From positions 225,324,539 through 225,388,538 of the forward strand of contig NC_066581.1 of the NCBI RefSeq assembly GCF_024323335.1: a DNA stretch of 64,000 nt, written 5' to 3'. Below are positions 11,262 to 23,144 of this stretch, one piece after another. The notes beneath the pieces are model-generated. The model was not told where the DNA came from. It saw only the letters and a program-made list of their open reading frames with translations, and searched no databases. Source of the stretch: Lathyrus oleraceus (taxonomy: Eukaryota > Streptophyta > Magnoliopsida > Fabales > Fabaceae). Both the position numbers and the translations under genes were made by a program. The number at the start of each line of letters is the position of its first letter. The first letter of the stretch is position 1.

Positions 11262-12293
11262 TGTTGCACCCCAAAATTTGCCCTCTATTTTTAACTCTAA
11301 CCAATTTTTTGTTTCACATTCATTTGCATCATATTCATAGCATAACATTTTTTTCTGTCTTAATATTAGCCGGAATAATTTCTCGGAATTTACAAACAGA
11401 CTGGTCAAATTAACTTTTTAACTGTGCCTAAAATTAGTCAACGAAAAAATGTCAAGTTTAAGTTTGCAAATGTCGGTAACATTAATCTGCGGTTCACGTG
11501 GTTTAATTTGACATGCTAAAAATATTTTTACGACTATTTTTGGTCATATGTTGATCAGTCTGAGCAGTTTAAACGGTCATAATTTTTATTTCAAAATCCG
11601 ACCAAACATTGTATTTTTCCGAGTCATTTATTTCGCGCTGATTATTTTGACGTGTTCATTTTATTTTTTCGAGCATTTTGGTGCCCGACTTTTTTTTTTT
11701 TTTGAGTCTATTTATTTTTATATTGGGTCTAGAATAAATAAATAGGTTAATTAGTTTTTATTTTAATTTTAACTATTTTAATTATTTAACTTTATTCAGT
11801 TTTTAATTTAATATTGAGTTTCAAAATAAACTTAGGCCCATTATCATTAACCTAATTTGTTCCTATATATATTTACTAGCATGACTGATAGAGGGAGGCC
11901 AAAAAGACAGAACAAAAAAGAGAAACTGAGAGTGGCTGATCTATACTATCGTACACACAGTTTGGTAATAGTTTATATATGATATATACTTTATCTATTT
12001 TGTTGATATATTTGTTACTGTGTTTCAAATACATGTTCATATGTGTGACTGTGTTATGTATTCCAGATACATGCGGTTTGGTTAAATATATCAGGATATC
12101 GCCGTTTTGCTTTTTTATGCACATAAGTATAACATGTATAATAATTTGGTTCATTGTATTATGTATTTGATGTGTTTGTTTTTATATAAGTTTTACATGT
12201 CTCATAATATATAATATAATATAATAATAATTTTGTTGTTAATAAAAATGCATATGGATCATATAATATATTTATAATATGTAACTAGTGTGT

Positions 12294-12296
<3 letters not shown>

Positions 12297-12381
<85 letters not shown>
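12297..12381. repeat. (TA)n microsatellite
   Basis: An almost uninterrupted TA dinucleotide tract of about 80 bp lies inside the solo LTR. Confidence 0.95.
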
Positions 12382-12383
<2 letters not shown>

Positions 12384-12412
12384 CCATTTTATGTTATAAT
12401 TTGATTATGTTT

Positions 12413-12502
12413 TCGGATCGGATCGTGTCAATACGCCGTTTTCACATATACGTGTATGAGGCGTGACATTTGTGTTATCCGATCCAGTTGCGATGATCGC
12501 AA
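12413..12502 (+). repeat. GC-richer hairpin island inside the solo LTR
   Basis: GGATCGGAT (12415-12423) pairs with ATCCGATCC (12477-12485). ACGCC (12433-12437) pairs with GGCGT (12460-12464) inside that stem. A separate perfect hairpin TTGCGA-tga-TCGCAA follows at 12488-12502. The surrounding 2 kb is strongly AT-rich. Confidence 0.7.
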
Positions 12503-14472
12503 TTTGCGCTAGCAACGCCGTTGTTTTTTTAATTCATATTTTTTTATATACATATATTTAGATCTGCACATTTTTTTTCATAACTAACTACCCTGATTTT
12601 TCCTAAACCCTGACAATTTCGCCACAAACTCTAAATTTCAAACCTAAAACTTTAACCGTGTTATTTCCTCTAAACCATAAACCTTTTCTTAAACCTTAAC
12701 AAACCTTATTATTATTTCCTATTTTCGCTCATATTTATGTTATTCATACACTGTAACTGCTTCGCCCTTGTAATATTTTAAGTTTTAACTTGTAATATTT
12801 TCAGTTTTACTTTTCGCCATCTTTATTATGTAACTGCACCAAAGCGTTGTAATAATTAGGATTTATTTTTCTGCCATTTTATTTTTCTGCCATTTATTTT
12901 TCTGCCATTTAAATTCCTGCCATTGATCCTATATTAACTGCGTGGTTTAGTAATGTAGGGCGTGAAAACCTACTAAATTAATTATTTAATATTTTTCTAT
13001 AACCTTTATATTTTTTGTAAATAAATAATAAATACTAACTATTTTAATAACTTTTTTTTTATTACTTACTTATAATAATAAATCCTTATATATTTTGTAA
13101 ATAAAATCTAATTGACCATTTTTCTAATTGGATAATAATAATAAACCTATTAATCTAATAATTTGATATATTCTATAATCTTTATTTATTTTGTAAATAA
13201 CTAACTTAATATTTTTCATATAACTCTTTTATTTTATAATTTGTACATTAATGTATTTTAAATTCTTTTATTATTACTAATTTATTTTAAACTCATATTT
13301 TTCTAATAACTTCTAAAAAAATCTAACTTGTTTAACCTAAAATAATTTCTTTTAAAATTCTAACCTTTTTATTATCACTTTATTATTATTGTTATTTTAT
13401 TATTGCTTTATTACCATTGTTTATTTATTATTTTATTATTATTTGCTTTTATCTATTCTATTTTTGCTTCATTATTTTCCTTATTTTAATTTTGTTTTAT
13501 TTATAATATTAGGAACAAATGTATAGGTTGTAAATTTATTCTTTCTCGCGTGATTATTATGTATCTGTCCCATAGCCATGTAATAGTTTAGGAATTTATT
13601 TTTCTTGTTTTTATTTTTGTAAATATTTATTACATGGTTAGTAATTTAGGGAGTGTAAAAAAACTAACTGTAAATAATTGAACTTAGAAAATTAAATTCA
13701 AGACAAATATCTGAAAAATAACACTCACACACGTAAGTCGATCTTTGATCGCCATCTGTACTTCCTAGGGTATTCCTCTTGGTTGCCTTCTTTAAATGGT
13801 CAAGTCCCTCGAAAATAGGGGTGTCTTAAGCAAAGTCCCTTCAAAAAGAAAAATCATCAAGTCCCTATAAACTTAAAAGATCAAGTCCCTACGAGGTTGC
13901 CTACGATATAATGATCTTGTCCCTTCGGTAAATATGATGATAGTCCCTACGAGTTGCTAAAGACACCCCTTATGTTGCCTTCATTGACCATACGATGACC
14001 CTACGCCCGTCCCTTAAAGACATCCAAGGTAATGACTACCTATTCCTTAATAATAGGGACAGTCTTACCATTGAAAGAATATACGAGAACACGAAAGACT
14101 TAATCTAGGGTAGGTATCTCATAGTTACTTGCTCACACTTTTCAAAGTTACTTTTACACCTCACAATTTCTAAACTAGGCTTTGTATACACCCATACGAG
14201 GGTCATTACAAAGTACTTAAAGAAATTTTTCTAATCACACACTACACTCTTGCAAACAAACAAAGTGAGCTAAGTAACTAAGAGCCCATGGATAACCATG
14301 GATATAAAGGGTGCTAATACCTTCCCTTTGTATAACCTACCCCCCGAACTCAAAATCTTTTTAAGGTCTTTCCTGTTCTTTTATGTCCTTTCCTTTTGGA
14401 TAAAATAAAAGTCGGTGGCGACTCTTGCTATCCGCAACATTTAACTAAAGTCAGTTCTCCCACCGTGTTACA

Positions 14473-14942
14473 CCGCCTCCTCCGAATCCTTAGGCACTTA
14501 GGATTCTTTTGTTTCTTTCTCTACTTGCTTATCTTAAATGTATTCTCTAAGTGTTTTTCTCTCTGTTCTTCATAGCTTATCATATTATATGTACTTCTCT
14601 TTCATATATGAATTATATTTTGCCTACTCTATTTACCAAGTCTTTTTTAGTCTGACAAAAAGGGGGAGAATAAAAACAGCTCCGATGAAATAATATCTAA
14701 GCCTCTTGCTGCATTGCGCACATTTAAAATTCTTATGAAATCTTAAGCTATGCAGGAAGTATCTAAGGTAAAAACAGGCTACTACGCAAGGAGATCTGGT
14801 AAGAACATCTAAAACTTATTATGGTCTATCTAAAGGGGAGTCATCACACATCTGACTCTGAGATAACTCCTTTAAAATCCTTTTGAAGTATCATTGTTTC
14901 ATCATCATTCTGAGGTTTTGTCATCATCAAAAAGGGGGAGAT
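14473..14942 (+). other. 3' untranslated region and polypurine tracts of SIRE-like element
   Basis: After the duplicated CCGCC, the envelope-like frame finishes within a few codons and non-coding sequence follows. Two matching polypurine tracts occur: 'aaaaagggggagaa' near 14657 and 'aaaaagggggaga' just before the 3' LTR. The second is the expected plus-strand primer. The first looks like a spare copy. Confidence 0.75.
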
Positions 14943-16013
14943 TGTAAGAACAATATTTTGTCTACAGTTCATCTCTAAGGTTTTGATGATAACAAAGGAT
15001 GAAACAAATTGGTACCCTAACAAATTTATCTAAGTGTGCAGGACTCTAACAGAAAAAGGATCAGATAGACAAACATCTGAAAATCATGCAAGTCCAGAAT
15101 AGCAACTTAGAATAAACTAAAGCAGAGGTTCTGACTCTGAAGAAAAGAAAGCTCACATAGTCTGACAAAAGAAGACTCAGTCTCTCTGTATCTGAACTGT
15201 TCCACACAACGGATCTGATAACTTATGCTTTAAAGAAGGCACTATCAAAAAGGCACATCAAGAACCTCTTAAGTAAATATGCTCTCAACAACTATCTGAA
15301 GATATACACACTGAACAAGAACATCTGCCTCCGGGTACTCTGATTCAAGGACAACTAAAGACTTAGCTACGAAATTTTCTACTTTTGGTATGAATCTATT
15401 TTTGGAAGAGATTAAATTCTCTCCAAAATTTCTATGGAAAGGACAAAGAGATTTATGACATTATAAGTCCATCATTGCCAAGATATTCATGAACGCCTCA
15501 GCTAACGGTCTCTTGATCAAACCACTATATAAAGGCAGGATCATCATCTTACAAGACACGAAGCATACACGGAAGAATACTGCAAACAAAATCCATAATC
15601 CCTTTTATTCTTGTTCAATTTTGTTCACACGAGTTGTTGCTCTAAGTGTGAAATATTTCAGTTCTTATTGTGTAACTACTACTTACCTAGAAGCACTAAA
15701 TACTCCATTGTATTTTCAAATAGTTGTTGAATATTTCCTCAAGTGACTTGTGAAGTCTGTAAACTTGAGAGGGTTAAGAGATCTCTATCTTCTTAGACGC
15801 TTTTTGTTGTAATCTTCCAAGATTAGTGGATTAAGTCCTTGTTGAAGGAGAAATCACCTTGGTCGGGTAGACTGGAGTAGTTTTGAATTTCAAGCGAATC
15901 AGGATAAACTTCTATGTTGATAGCCTTACTTTTCGTGTGTGTTTTATTTGCAAAAGTTTTTATTATCGGGGAAAATAATTCAAACTCCCCTTTCTTATTT
16001 TTCTCTACCTTCA
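14943..16013 (+). repeat. 3' LTR of SIRE-like element
   Basis: Same length (1071 bp) and ends as the 5' LTR, with the TATA box at 15526-15533. It is followed directly by the CCTCC duplication at 16014-16018. Confidence 0.9.
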
Positions 16014-16018
16014 CCTCC

Positions 16019-16632
16019 ACCTATCAGTATTCTCCTTTCTTACATTCCTCACACTTCTGAGAAAGTTGTTGTTGATGTCTCTACAGATGAAATGTATTTC
16101 GTTCTGAACCTTTTTTGAGATAGAGAAGATGAAGCTCCTTTCTGAGGTCACTTTCCACACGTACTGGTCTACCTCCTTGTCCTTTCTTGTCGTTGTTGGC
16201 CGTGGGGACGTCTTGGTTGTAGGTAACTCTACCAATGAGAGGGACACTTGGAAGGGAAAATGTGAAGCCCTGGAGCAAAAGTGTTTTGCCTTCCATAAGG
16301 AACTTTCCGACCTGTAGGGAAAAGTCAAGCTTGCTAAGGCTCTGCATGAAAATGAAAAGGCCCATGGCTCCCCTTTAACTCTAGTTGCCCGAATCGTTAA
16401 ACTGAAGTCTTACCTCGAGGCAGAGAAGAAACATCATTGTGAGACTTTCAATATTGTTACTGAGATAGACCGTCATGCGGAAGAGGCTCGAAAAACTCTT
16501 CAATATGAACAAGAGAACCATTCCAAGACTCTGAAGGCTCAGGAAGGTGAGGTAGCCGCTCTAAAGGAGAGGTTCGGGGAGTCTCTTAAACAAACGGTGC
16601 AAGCTGTGTATGTGACATCTAATGATTTGTGA
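16019..16632 (+). pseudogene. Broken frame with coiled-coil, right of the SIRE-like insertion
   Basis: The plus-strand frame 16129-16317 encodes a short hydrophobic stretch followed by a charged segment ('NERDTWKGKCEALEQK'). After a stop at 16315 the same direction continues with Lys/Glu/His-rich coiled-coil coding potential to about 16632. The composition resembles C-terminal coiled coils of plant gypsy-associated proteins, but I cannot name a family. It lies just beyond the TSD and may continue the frame at 7368-7616. Confidence 0.3.
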
Positions 16633-16797
16633 CAAAGTCACTAAAGACCACAAAATCTCATTTATTTTATACATACGACTCTGATCAGCAAACATCTAAT
16701 GATTTGATTGCTTTGGGTCATAAATTTTTGCCAAGGGTTTATTGCCTATGAGGCACCACGTAGGGACTTTTGCCAGTGGTGGAAACTATTGCGATCA

Positions 16798-17640
16798 TTA
16801 ATAGGTTCGTATTTGTGATTCTTGGAACCTCTTTGATCCTCGAACATCTTTGTGTGTTTCGACCTCTATTTCTTGAATCCATGCTAAAGTGGTATGGGAA
16901 AGAGGTGCTCTAATTGACGGATCAACATCGAACATAACAGCTTTGCGAATCTCAATGGTGATTATAAGATATGATAGAATATAACCAATATATCTAGCAT
17001 TTTGTGTCGTACGCCATATAACACGATTCACGATGGTATCTGCTTCGGTCATCGAGGATCCTTTTAGTTTACTTTATTGCAATCTAGTAATTATGGTGTA
17101 GTACGATCTTCGTTCATCGTTTAGAGGTTTTTCACCTCTTGGAGGAGGTACTTCAGTAACAGATCTACGCCAGAAGTTGTTATGGTGAGGATTACATTGA
17201 TGGTTAATAATTGAGGTGATGCGAGTCTGGAAGGTTGATTGGGAACCTTTTGTATGATATTGGAGATAATTCTGATACAGATCAAAGTTTGGATCTAAGA
17301 TGATCCATTCGTGGAATTTTCACGGGAACTAGAAGTCTGAAAATTCACGAAATCAAAGTTGAAATGATGCTTGATTGGATCGAATGTGACGAACTTTCGT
17401 GTTCGATTCTGAAAGCTCTTGATTCAGTGACTTTAGAAGGTTTTGAACTGACGAATTGAACAATGAACATGAAATCGTGGAAAACGCAGACGTCGATTCC
17501 CATATACGACGCCATTGTTCTGTATTGAAACCAGAAATAATTGAAGTAGATGATGAAGAATCCTGAACCGATGGTGCGGATTTCCGATACGGTGACATAT
17601 GGACGGACCTGCAAGATTAGCACTCCAACACCCATGTCAA
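16798..17640 (-). pseudogene. Unidentified decayed minus-strand coding region
   Basis: Read from 17640 downward, two frames (17353-17598 and 17345-17635) overlap. After several stops the frame is open again through about 17320-17075 and 16798-17052. The last piece (84 codons) reads like genuine protein: 'VNRVIWRTTQNARYIGYILS' followed by 'RKAVMFDVDPSIRAPL'. Upstream there is a 'NFWRRS..EVPPPRGEKPLN' stretch in a compatible frame with few stops. I do not recognise the family. Options are an old transposon ORF, an endogenous viral remnant or a host pseudogene. Confidence 0.35.
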
Positions 17641-19248
17641 TTCAAGATGTGAGATGAGCGTAGTGAAGAGTGAAGATAAAAAAAAATATACAATATTTTT
17701 CATGTGAGATGACTTTTATATATTAAGTCATGTGAAATGAATCTGAGCTTAATCACATGATTGGGTCTTTGATCGGTCTCAGCTTACATAGTATTTTGTT
17801 TTTATTTTATTTTTAAAATCGGCATGGATCGATCCAACAATATTTTAAAATTAAAAACACAATTAAATTAGTATCTTAAATTTCAGGAGCATTAGAACTA
17901 GATGTGCGATCATTTTACAATAACAAATGGTATATAGTTTGAAACTTGAAAATCAAATTAAATTAATATTAAAATTGTTATTAATATATGAGATTGATGA
18001 TATGACAAAGAAGAGGGCGACAGATGAAAAAAATAAATTATTAACTAAATATTAAAAAAAATTGATATTCATATATCATTGTTATTTTACAATAAATTGA
18101 GACATGACCAATAATTTCAGAAGTAGAAGAAGAAAAAAAGTGCTTTTCAATTTGAAGGGCCACAAAGAATGCATAATGCATAATTCTTTAGAAAGGCTTA
18201 AAAGGAATAATAAAAACAGTTTTCAGACGGTTTTTGAAAAAGATGTTAGAGAATTTGATTCTAGACAAGAGGTATGGTACAAATGCTAGTCGAAATTAAG
18301 AAACAAGGGCAAATGAACACACATGGAATGGTTTCATTTGTATTTGTATGCTCCATAACAACATCAAACAATGAAACAACGGTTGGCAATAAACTACTTT
18401 TTTGTTGGCCAATCCAATCTCCAATCAGGTGTGGTCTACTATGCATGCATGTTGGGTACAACATGCAAGATTGTTGGATACTGTCACGATGGTTGAATTC
18501 GAGAGTTTAAGTTAAATTGTTTTGTTTAGATGAAATTGGTATAATTTATTAACTTTATCATAAATTATTTAAATTCATAAGAGACTGCATGTAAATGAAT
18601 TCGCTTTTAATAACATAAAATCATAAACTTGTACATGTTAGTCAAAAAAAGTTAACAGTTTAACTAACATGTATTGTTCTTATTTACCAATCAACATCAT
18701 ATGCAAGGTTTTAAGAATTAATTGGAGAAGAGTTTCAATCAAGTATAGATGTCATATATAATTGTTAGTCATCATAAGAATTAATAGGACAATATATTGC
18801 AATTAATGTTATATATAACTCATATGTACACATTCATTGTCATATCTTTACATTAGAAATAAGTTTTTAAGTAATATTATATGACTAACCTTGTGAATAG
18901 CAATGAAAATCATTCCAATACTATTCACATTATATATTTTTATATGGTATTAGTCGCTCCCTAGCTTAACAACTTCACGACCCGATTTTTTTCCTCATCA
19001 TTCTTCCTCAACATCCTCCAACAACGACAACACATTTTAGGTTGGCACTCATACTATCATTTTTATCAACACTCAAAACTCAATCAAACTCATCAAGTAA
19101 ATCATCAAATAATAAGTCAACTCTAGGTGCATTAGTGACATTTCATTAATGACATTTGCATCCGTTGCAATAACATCAGTTGCATAAGTTGCAAGTGCAT
19201 CAGTGCAAAGTGCATCAATTTCAGCAGTGTCAAGTGATCCTCATGAAC
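17641..19248. other. AT-rich intergenic DNA, nothing recognised
   Basis: The sequence is strongly AT-rich with only short frames (such as 18104-18289) that have no domain character. Around 19130-19230 there is a short stretch of repeated 'gcatcagt/tgcaagtgcat' words, a weak tandem. No gene or RNA is supported. Confidence 0.5.
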
Positions 19249-19554
19249 TGTATATTAGAAGTTGTAATTTAATGTTATGTTGAAAGTTAGCATTCAATTA
19301 TGTCGAATTATCTAGTCGATGTGTTTTGAGGTGTAGGAGTCAGTTGTATTCGACTGTTATGTCGAAATGTAACTTGTAGTTTTGTACTTTACATTTAATA
19401 TAGTTTTGGGTTTGAGCTTTAGTTGCCTATATAAAGGCATTGTATGATGTAAACATAATGACTTCACCCAATAATATTTCGCTTCTACAATTCAGTTTCT
19501 CTCTTGTCTCTCCTCTTCCTCTCTCATTTTTCTTGAAAACCTTTTGTTCCAACA
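19249..19554 (+). repeat. 5' LTR of plus-strand copia relic
   Basis: Its start carries a small insertion relative to the 3' copy (tgtatattagaag against tgttagaag). It ends in CCAACA. The TATA box tatataaa is at 19428-19435. A primer-binding sequence, TGGTATCAAGGAGTCC, follows two to three bases after the LTR. Confidence 0.75.
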
Positions 19555-19600
19555 AATTGGTATCAAGGAGTCCGAGTTGCGATTCAAAGAGAATCTGTAA

Positions 19601-20483
19601 TGACAAACGTAAACACAATATCAACGCAATTTGCAGCGAATCTATTGGTTTTCAAAGGGGAGAACTACGAATGGTGGATTGCGTAGATGAATGTCATCTT
19701 CAGATTTCAATATGTGGCTAAAATCGTGAATGATGGAGTACCGGCATTGGAAGCAAATGCAGATGATGTTCAGCAAGCTGCGCACAAGGAACAAAGAAAG
19801 AAAGATGGAAAATGTCTATTCTTGATTCACCACTGTATGAATTCTAATGTTTTTTAGAAAATAATTGAAGAAGAGACAGTTAAAAGAGCGTGAGACAAGT
19901 TAAAGAACTTATATGGCGGAGATGAAAAACTGAAAAGGGTGAAGTTGCAGACGTTGAGAAAGCAATTCGAGATGACTCTGATGAAGGAAGATGAATCATC
20001 TCGGAATACATTTCATGTGTGGTGGTTTTAACAAACTAGATGAAGTTGTGTGGTGAATCAGTCAATGATTTCTAAAAGATTGAGAAAATGTTGAGATCTA
20101 TGACTGCAAATTTTGATTATATTGTAGTGTCAATTGAAGAGTCCAAAAACCTAGTTGAGATGAAGTTAGAAGAACTTCAAGCTTCATTAGAGGCTCATGA
20201 GATGATCCTGAAGCAGAGGAACTCAATAAGGGAGAAGATGGTTGAACAAGCACTACAAGCAAGATTCATCAAGAAATCTGCGAAAGAGAAGGCGAAGCAG
20301 GGAAATAATTTTGCTAATAATGAGAAGTCAAGAAAGAATTCAAAGAATTACTCTGATTCGATCAAGAAAGGTATGGGTAACAAGTATTCTGGGAAGAAAA
20401 TTAACATGAATGAGGATCCATTTTACAACTGTCGAGGATTTGACCAATATGCTCGAGACCGTCGAAGAAAGAAGGAAGCATGA
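19601..20483 (+). pseudogene. copia Gag, multiply broken
   Basis: Gag-like sequence starts near 19601 with 'FKGENYEWW'-type residues and runs with several in-frame stops. The longest intact piece, 20088-20483 (131 codons), is the C-terminal part: a charged helix followed by a zinc-knuckle remnant around residues 110-125. There 'CRGFDQYARDR' has lost at least one of the CCHC ligands. It cannot encode a working nucleocapsid. Confidence 0.7.
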
Positions 20484-20559
20484 TTGAAAGATAAAGATGA
20501 ATTGTGGTATGCACATGCTGAAGATAGTATTCTGATGATGTGTTACTCGTGGCCAACAC

Positions 20560-21845
20560 TCAGTCGATCACTGAGAAAACCAACATGTGGTACCTGGATT
20601 AAGGATGCAGTAACCACATGACTGGTAATAAAAACTGGTTCACCAAGCTAGACGAATTAGTTGAGAAAGTGATATAGTTTGCAGATGACAGGCACATCAC
20701 ATTAGGTGAAAATGAGATATCTTTGTTTACAGGAAGGATGGTCGAAAAGCAAGCATCACTGATGTGTTGTATGTACCTTCGATGAAAAATAACTTGATAA
20801 GCACAGGTTAATTACTTGCAAAAGGGTTCAACATAAAACTAGAAAAGAATCAGATGAATGTGTATTATGGTGATAGAAGACCCTTAAAGTAGAGATCAAC
20901 ATGGTTGATCACACGTGTCTTTCTTCGACTGCAGAAGAAGACAAGAACTGGCTATGGCATCACAAGTATGGACATTTAAACTTCATAAGTTTAGGTATGC
21001 TTAACCAGAAGAAGATGGTGTGTGGCTTATCTCAGGTGAAATAACCAAGTTAGGTATGTGAGGAATGTTGCAAAGAAAAGCATGCTAGGAAAGCATTTAA
21101 ACATGAATTTCCCATTAGGTCGAAGGAAAAGTTGGAGCAAGTTCACTCAGATGTGTGTGAACCATTTGGAGTAAGATCGAATGGAGGTAACTGCTATTTC
21201 CTAACTTTTATAGATAAATTCACCAGATATATGTGGATTTACCTTATTGAAAGGAAGAGTGTGGTATTGATGTATTCATAAGGTTTAAGACAATTGTGTG
21301 TCGAGAAGCAAAGTGGGTGCAAGTTGAAGAAACTAAGAACTAATGGTGGCGGTGAATACACTTCTCGACAATTTGCTAGATTTTGCAATGAGGAAGTATA
21401 TAGCATGAGGTCATTGCACCATATACACCTCAACATAATGGAATAGCTGAGAGGAAGAATCAAAGTATACTGAACATGACTAGGAGCATATTGAAAGCTA
21501 AAGATATGCCAAAGAGATTTTGGGGGTGAATTAACTTTGACAGCAGTATACATTTTAAACATATGTCAAACCAAGAAGATACTTGAGATGAATCCTTATG
21601 AGGCTTGGACAGGTGTGAAGTCGAATGCTAGGCATCTTAGAGTGTTTGGATCAATTTGTTTTAGGCATGTACCTGAACAACTAAGGAAGAAGTTAGATGA
21701 TCGAAGTCAGGCTATGGTGATCATAGGTTATCATTCTACTAGTGCATATAAGTTGTATTCACCAAATAATGATAAACTGGTGATCAGTCGAGATGTTCTA
21801 GTGGATGAAAGCAAAGGGTGGGATTGGATTCATGGGTCTGTTTGA
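20560..21845 (+). pseudogene. copia protease and integrase relic
   Basis: Near 20590-20640 the sequence reads as the copia protease neighbourhood (Trp-Tyr-Leu-Asp, then Gly-Cys-Ser-Asn-His-Met-Thr) with a stop near the active site. Integrase follows from about 20930. The open piece 21537-21845 is its C-terminal part, with 'NPYEAWTGVKSNARHLRVFG' and 'VIIGYHSTSAYKLY'. Frameshifts and stops break the core. The minus-strand frame at 21239-21562 is a shadow. Confidence 0.7.
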
Positions 21846-22037
21846 TAGGAGTTAGATATGATTACAATTGTGTTTGAAGAAGATTAACAAACTAAAGTCC
21901 CAACCAATCAAAATGAAGAATCATTTTAGCAAAATGTTAGGAGATCAACTAGAGCAAGAACTGAGTCGACAAGGCTAGTTGGATATGAGATATTTACAGA
22001 TCAAGTAGTTGATGCATATGATGACTTAATAGAAGAA

Positions 22038-23144
22038 GTGATGATGATGATTGAAGCAGAACCAAACTATTTAGATCAAACCATGAATGATTTGAAGTGG
22101 TTAGCATCTATGAAAGAAGAACTCAGAGCAATCGAGAAGAACAAGACTTGGGAGCTTGTCGAAGAGTCAATCAAGAAGCCAATTGTTGTGAAGTGGGTTT
22201 ACAAGATAAAACAAAGGTCAAATGGTGAATTGTCAAGCATAAGGCAAGAGTAGTGGCGAGAGGTCTTCTGCAAAAACCTGGTATTGATTTTGACGAAGTG
22301 TATGCACACGTGGCGAGGCTAGAGACAATCAGAATTGAGTGTGTCCACGGCGTCATACAGAGGGTGAAAGATACATCAATTGGATGTAAAATCAACATTT
22401 TTGAATAGACCTCTAGAAGAATAAGCCTATGTCAGTCAACCACCAGGATTCAAAATCAAAAGGCAGGACTCGAAGGTGTACAGATTGAGGAAGGCCCTTT
22501 ATGGTTTGAAGCAGGCCTCAAGAGCTTGGAATAAGAGAATAGATAACTTCCTTATCAAAGTAAGTTTCACTAAGTGTATCTCTGTACATGGAGTGTATTT
22601 CAATGATGCAGACAGCGTCATTCGAATCATCTTATGCTTGTATGTAAATGACTTATTGATTATGGGTGCAGATGAAACAGAGATAAGAAAAGTCAAGTCG
22701 AAGTTGATGCAGGAGTTTAAAATGTCTGACCTAGGGAATTTGTCATATTTATTAGGGATGGAGTTAAAATACATAGGAGAAGGATTGTCCCTGCACCAGA
22801 AGAAGTATTCCCAAGATATCTTGAAGAGGTTCAAGATGGGAAATTATAATGCAGTTGCCACGCCATTAGAATCTAAAGTAAAGTTGAAGAAGGAGACAAA
22901 TGATGAATTTATAAGTGCAGTGTTGTACAACCAAATCATTGGATACTTGAGGTGTCTTTGCAATACCAGACCATACATTTGTCAAAGTGTCATACTATTG
23001 AGAATATTCATGGAGAAACCCGAAGAAAGTCATCTTATTGTAGTTAAGAAGGTGTTGAGATACATCAAAGTTATGATTAATCATGGTGTGTTGATGCCAA
23101 GATGGAAGAAGACCATCACAGACGCAGAGGTATGTGGCTACTAA
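22038..23144 (+). pseudogene. copia reverse transcriptase relic
   Basis: 22038-22253 holds the RT start ('WLASMKEELRAIEKNKTWEL', 'KWVYKIKQRSNGE'). 22476-23144 (222 codons) resumes at 'YRLRKALYGLKQASRAWN' near its residue 2. The polymerase motif reads YVND ('LCLYVNDLLIMGA') in place of the usual YVDD, losing one catalytic Asp. The linker to RNase H follows. Stops and a frameshift separate the pieces. Confidence 0.8.

Larger units (their letters stand above)
11262..14472 (+). mobile_element. Solo LTR of a Ty3/gypsy (Tat/Ogre-type) element with TSD CCGCC
   Basis: The insertion starts TGTTGCACCCC and ends GTGTTACA. It is flanked by perfect CCGCC copies at 11257-11261 and 14473-14477, so it is a single LTR left after unequal recombination between two LTRs. 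Its 3' part (about 13790-14450) shares words with the LTR of the Ogre element at 43253, including 'cccatggataaccatggata' near 14285, 'gggtgctaataccttccctt' and 'gtcggtggcgactcttgcta'. It is 3211 bp long and AT-rich, with (TA)n, a GC-richer hairpin island and a short 'ttttctgccattta' tandem near 12865-12925. The frames inside show no domain. Confidence 0.9.
7660..16013 (+). mobile_element. Non-autonomous SIRE-like Ty1/copia retrotransposon, complete with TSD
   Basis: Two LTRs of 1071 bp each (7660-8730 and 14943-16013) flank a primer-binding site, a gag stub, an envelope-like ORF, an untranslated tail and a polypurine tract. A perfect CCTCC duplication surrounds the element. By eye the LTRs differ at roughly 6% of sites, so the insertion is fairly old. 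No zinc knuckle, protease, integrase, reverse transcriptase or RNase H is present: gag joins the envelope-like frame directly near 9180. Without the 3211 bp solo LTR nested at 11262-14472, the element would be about 5.1 kb. It must have depended on proteins made elsewhere. Confidence 0.9.
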
